NCBI GenBank assembly: GCA_949293915.1
Contig: CASFFJ010000071.1
Span: 1-7,724, forward strand
Length of the DNA stretch: 7,724 bases
Reading direction: 5' to 3'
Origin: an uncultured Christensenella sp.
GTDB lineage: Bacteria; Bacillota; Clostridia; Christensenellales; UBA1242
Shown here: one piece after another, positions 5,907-7,724 of the stretch
How positions within the stretch are numbered: the first letter of the stretch is position 1
Layout: the number at the start of each line of letters is the position of its first letter
Made by a program: the position numbers and the translations under genes
Notes under the pieces: generated by a model
Databases searched by the model: none
The model's input: the letters and a program-made list of their open reading frames with translations, nothing else
Told to the model about the DNA's origin: nothing

Positions 5907-6177
5907 ATTTTACACTTTGTTTTAGATTATCACTTGCTTTAAAAATTGGTGTCTTGCGTTTGTCTATTAGTTCGGTTTGTTTAGTCTTAAAACTATACAT
6001 TGATTTTGTCTTTCGCTCGCTCACTTTGAATTTACCAAAATTAGATAAGGTCACACTCTCGCCACTCTTTAATGCATCTCTAATCACATCTATAAATGCA
6101 TCTATACATAATTTACAATCTTTTTTAGTCAATTTAGTTTTTTGATAAACTTCATTTACAAATTCAGTTTTATTCAT
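5905..6177 (-). CDS. hup: HU-family DNA-binding protein with altered arm
   Basis: A 90-residue HU/IHF-type nucleoid protein, the standard HU length; it should form dimers that bend DNA. The N-terminus MNKTEFVNEVYQKTKLTKKD, the LSNFGKF turn (44-50) and the C-terminal TPIFKASDNLKQSVK are typical. The beta-arm is not: where HU has Arg-Asn-Pro, with Pro63 intercalating into DNA, this protein has Y61-S62-F63. It also has two Cys (21, 24) in the first helix pair, uncommon in HU. The start is set by an AGGAGG site six bases upstream. An ATG at 6225 overlapping the spoVB stop (ATGA) would add 16 residues foreign to the family and is less likely. The gene follows the spoVB-like gene closely and is probably cotranscribed with it. 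Confidence 0.93.
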   Translation of the reverse strand: MNKTEFVNEVYQKTKLTKKDCKLCIDAFIDVIRDALKSGESVTLSNFGKFKVSERKTKSMYSFKTKQTELIDKRKTPIFKASDNLKQSVK

Positions 6178-6183
6178 TTTAAT

Positions 6184-6189
6184 CCTCCT
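6184..6189 (-). promoter_or_regulatory. Strong ribosome binding site of hup
   Basis: AGGAGG on the minus strand, six bases before the ATG at 6177. This is a consensus site; it excludes the longer reading from 6225 as the main product and fits high HU expression. Confidence 0.85.
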
Positions 6190-6221
6190 ATGCAAATGAT
6201 TGACAAAAATAAATAATTTAA

Positions 6222-7721
6222 TCATCTAATTTTATATTTTAAACTAGCAATATCGACATTGTTAAAAATTTTAAATTTGCATAAACAGAACAAATAACTC
6301 AACCCGGCAATTAAAATCGCAAGTAAACTATTTACCCAACTATTAGATAGCGCCAACACTCCTAATAACATCATAACTAACACACTATTAGATAAAATTA
6401 GTTTACCAGCAAAATCATACCCTAATCGCAAATTAAAACTATCGCGGATTTCAAAATGATTCAATGCCATCATAGTTACATAACAAGCAGTATTTGCTAT
6501 CGCTAGCGAATAAATATTTATAACGACACTTGGCATAAATGCAAGCTCTATCACAAATTTTACCATCACACCAATCAATAAATTTCTAACCGTAACATAG
6601 CGCTTTTCGACTGCTTGCAAACTGCTTGAATACACTTGGTTTATAGTCAAAAACACTACTCCTAAGCCAGATATTGATAATAGTCGATAGGCAATATTTA
6701 AGCCCTCTACACCATAACCATTAAGTTTGTTTGAATACAATAATTGTATCAATCTGTCTGGAATCAAAATAAACGCTAATACGCAAGGAATACTGATTAT
6801 AAGGACAATTTTGATTGCTAGACTTAAATTTTGATTGCGATTTTCATCTTTACTTGCTAGATTTGGCAAAATCACACTGGCAATAGCAAACGAAAAAATT
6901 GTAGGAAGACTGACCAAACTGGACACTGCACCACTCTCTAACCCATACATAAACACTGACATATCTTTAGTAAAATTTAATGATAACAAGTTGATAACCA
7001 ACAAACTATCAATAAAAGATGCAACTGGCAAAATAATATTTGTCGCTGTTATTGGCAAAATGTCAGATAATAACTCTTTTGAATTTACCTTAACATATTC
7101 GCTGGTCTTAGCAGTTCGCTTGTAGTAAATTATTAAAATAATAATCGAAAAAATCTCACTAATAACAATGCTTACCATTGCACCAATTATTGAATACATT
7201 AACCCATATTCTAGCAACACAAAACTCACAACAAGACCTACCGTTAGTTTTATAAACTGCTCAACAATATTCGATATCGCACTTGGCATAAAATTTTGCT
7301 TGCCTTGAAAATATCCACGCAGTACACTACTGCCAGCAACAAGAATCAGTGTCGGTGCTAAGATTATATAACAACTATAAATTTCTGGTACACCTTGCAA
7401 AATCGCTAAACCTTTACTTGACAAAATCAATGCCACACTTAGCGCAACTGAAATAAGTATTGCAATCATCATACAATTTTTCACAATCACTTTTTCACTG
7501 TTTGGGTGTTTCGCAATTATTTTTGATATTGCCATAGGTAGTCCTGCTGTCGCTAAAACCACACAAAGCGAATACAGTGGAAAAATCAGTTGGTAAATAC
7601 CAATACCTTCGCCACCCAATATACGTGTAAGCCCTATTCGATAAATGGCACTAAAAATTTTTGCAAGCACACTTCCTACTGACAAAATCACAGCACCAGA
7701 CATAAAACTATTTTTATTCAT
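6222..7721 (-). CDS. SpoVB/YabM-like lipid-linked polysaccharide flippase
   Basis: A 499-residue polytopic membrane protein of the MOP exporter superfamily (PF01943 type), with hydrophobic segments along its whole length. The N-terminus is characteristic: SAIYRIGLTRILGGEGIGIY (24-43) then LYSLCVVLATAGLPMAISK (49-67). The family segment RGYFQGKQNFMPSAISNIVEQ follows at about 135-155. Relatives are SpoVB of spore cortex synthesis, YabM/Amj-type and YtgP; as a group they move lipid-linked cell-wall or polysaccharide precursors across the membrane. The sequence does not tell which substrate applies. Because hup follows, it is best matched to the yabM position of the spore locus. The gene appears complete (family about 500-530 residues). 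Only three bases precede its ATG in the window, so its promoter and ribosome site are unseen. Confidence 0.88.
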   Translation of the reverse strand: MNKNSFMSGAVILSVGSVLAKIFSAIYRIGLTRILGGEGIGIYQLIFPLYSLCVVLATAGLPMAISKIIAKHPNSEKVIVKNCMMIAILISVALSVALILSSKGLAILQGVPEIYSCYIILAPTLILVAGSSVLRGYFQGKQNFMPSAISNIVEQFIKLTVGLVVSFVLLEYGLMYSIIGAMVSIVISEIFSIIILIIYYKRTAKTSEYVKVNSKELLSDILPITATNIILPVASFIDSLLVINLLSLNFTKDMSVFMYGLESGAVSSLVSLPTIFSFAIASVILPNLASKDENRNQNLSLAIKIVLIISIPCVLAFILIPDRLIQLLYSNKLNGYGVEGLNIAYRLLSISGLGVVFLTINQVYSSSLQAVEKRYVTVRNLLIGVMVKFVIELAFMPSVVINIYSLAIANTACYVTMMALNHFEIRDSFNLRLGYDFAGKLILSNSVLVMMLLGVLALSNSWVNSLLAILIAGLSYLFCLCKFKIFNNVDIASLKYKIR

Positions 7722-7724
7722 ACT

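Noticed and set aside
6178..6225. A 16-residue N-terminal extension of HU from the ATG overlapping the spoVB stop
   Set aside because: HU proteins start at the MNKTEF position, and a consensus AGGAGG site serves that ATG.
6835..7125. Plus-strand open frame antisense to the flippase gene
   Set aside because: It mirrors a conserved membrane-protein gene, with no ribosome site and no recognisable protein features.

Overview
This is AT-rich DNA using the standard code (TGA and TAA both act as stops). It looks like a low-GC Bacillota genome, probably a clostridial lineage. The main clues are a SpoVB-type flippase, an HU gene, and a pair that fits YabQ-DivIC. The last two belong to the spore and division neighbourhood near the origin in Bacillus and Clostridia. 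No mobile element, CRISPR array, tRNA, rRNA or recognisable defence system was found. Most of the interest lies in gene variants, overlaps and rearranged gene order.

Layout. Bases 1-1219 (+) hold a tightly packed unit: the last codons of a gene that may be yabP, a YabQ-like membrane protein, a DivIC/FtsB-like one-helix protein and an archaeal-type CMP kinase. It closes with a strong hairpin that can terminate from both sides. Bases 1266-1934 (-) encode the acetyltransferase half of GlmU with no uridylyltransferase half. Bases 2016-5779 (+) form one operon: two CAAX-type (CPBP) membrane proteases, rlmH, an M14 metallopeptidase and tadA. The first three are chained by 4-base ATGA overlaps. Bases 5905-7721 (-) carry spoVB-like and hup genes, which converge on tadA.

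How the genes relate. From memory of Bacillus and Clostridia, the usual order is glmU ... mfd-spoVT-yabM(spoVB-like)-yabN-(hup)-yabO-yabP-yabQ-divIC, all on one strand. Pieces of that order occur here, but the spoVB-hup end faces the yabPQ-divIC end, with about 5 kb of other genes between. Functionally the window mixes envelope work (lipid-linked precursor flipping, UDP-GlcNAc precursor supply, a possible peptidoglycan-peptide hydrolase, septum proteins), RNA modification (RlmH on 23S rRNA, TadA on tRNA-Arg) and nucleotide supply (CMP kinase).

Points for a second look: the stand-alone GlmU acetyltransferase; HU with Phe where the DNA-intercalating Pro63 should be; the M14 gene running about 80 bases into tadA in another frame, apparently because of a one-base length change in an A-run; a possible leaderless start for the protease operon; and the split spore and division locus.
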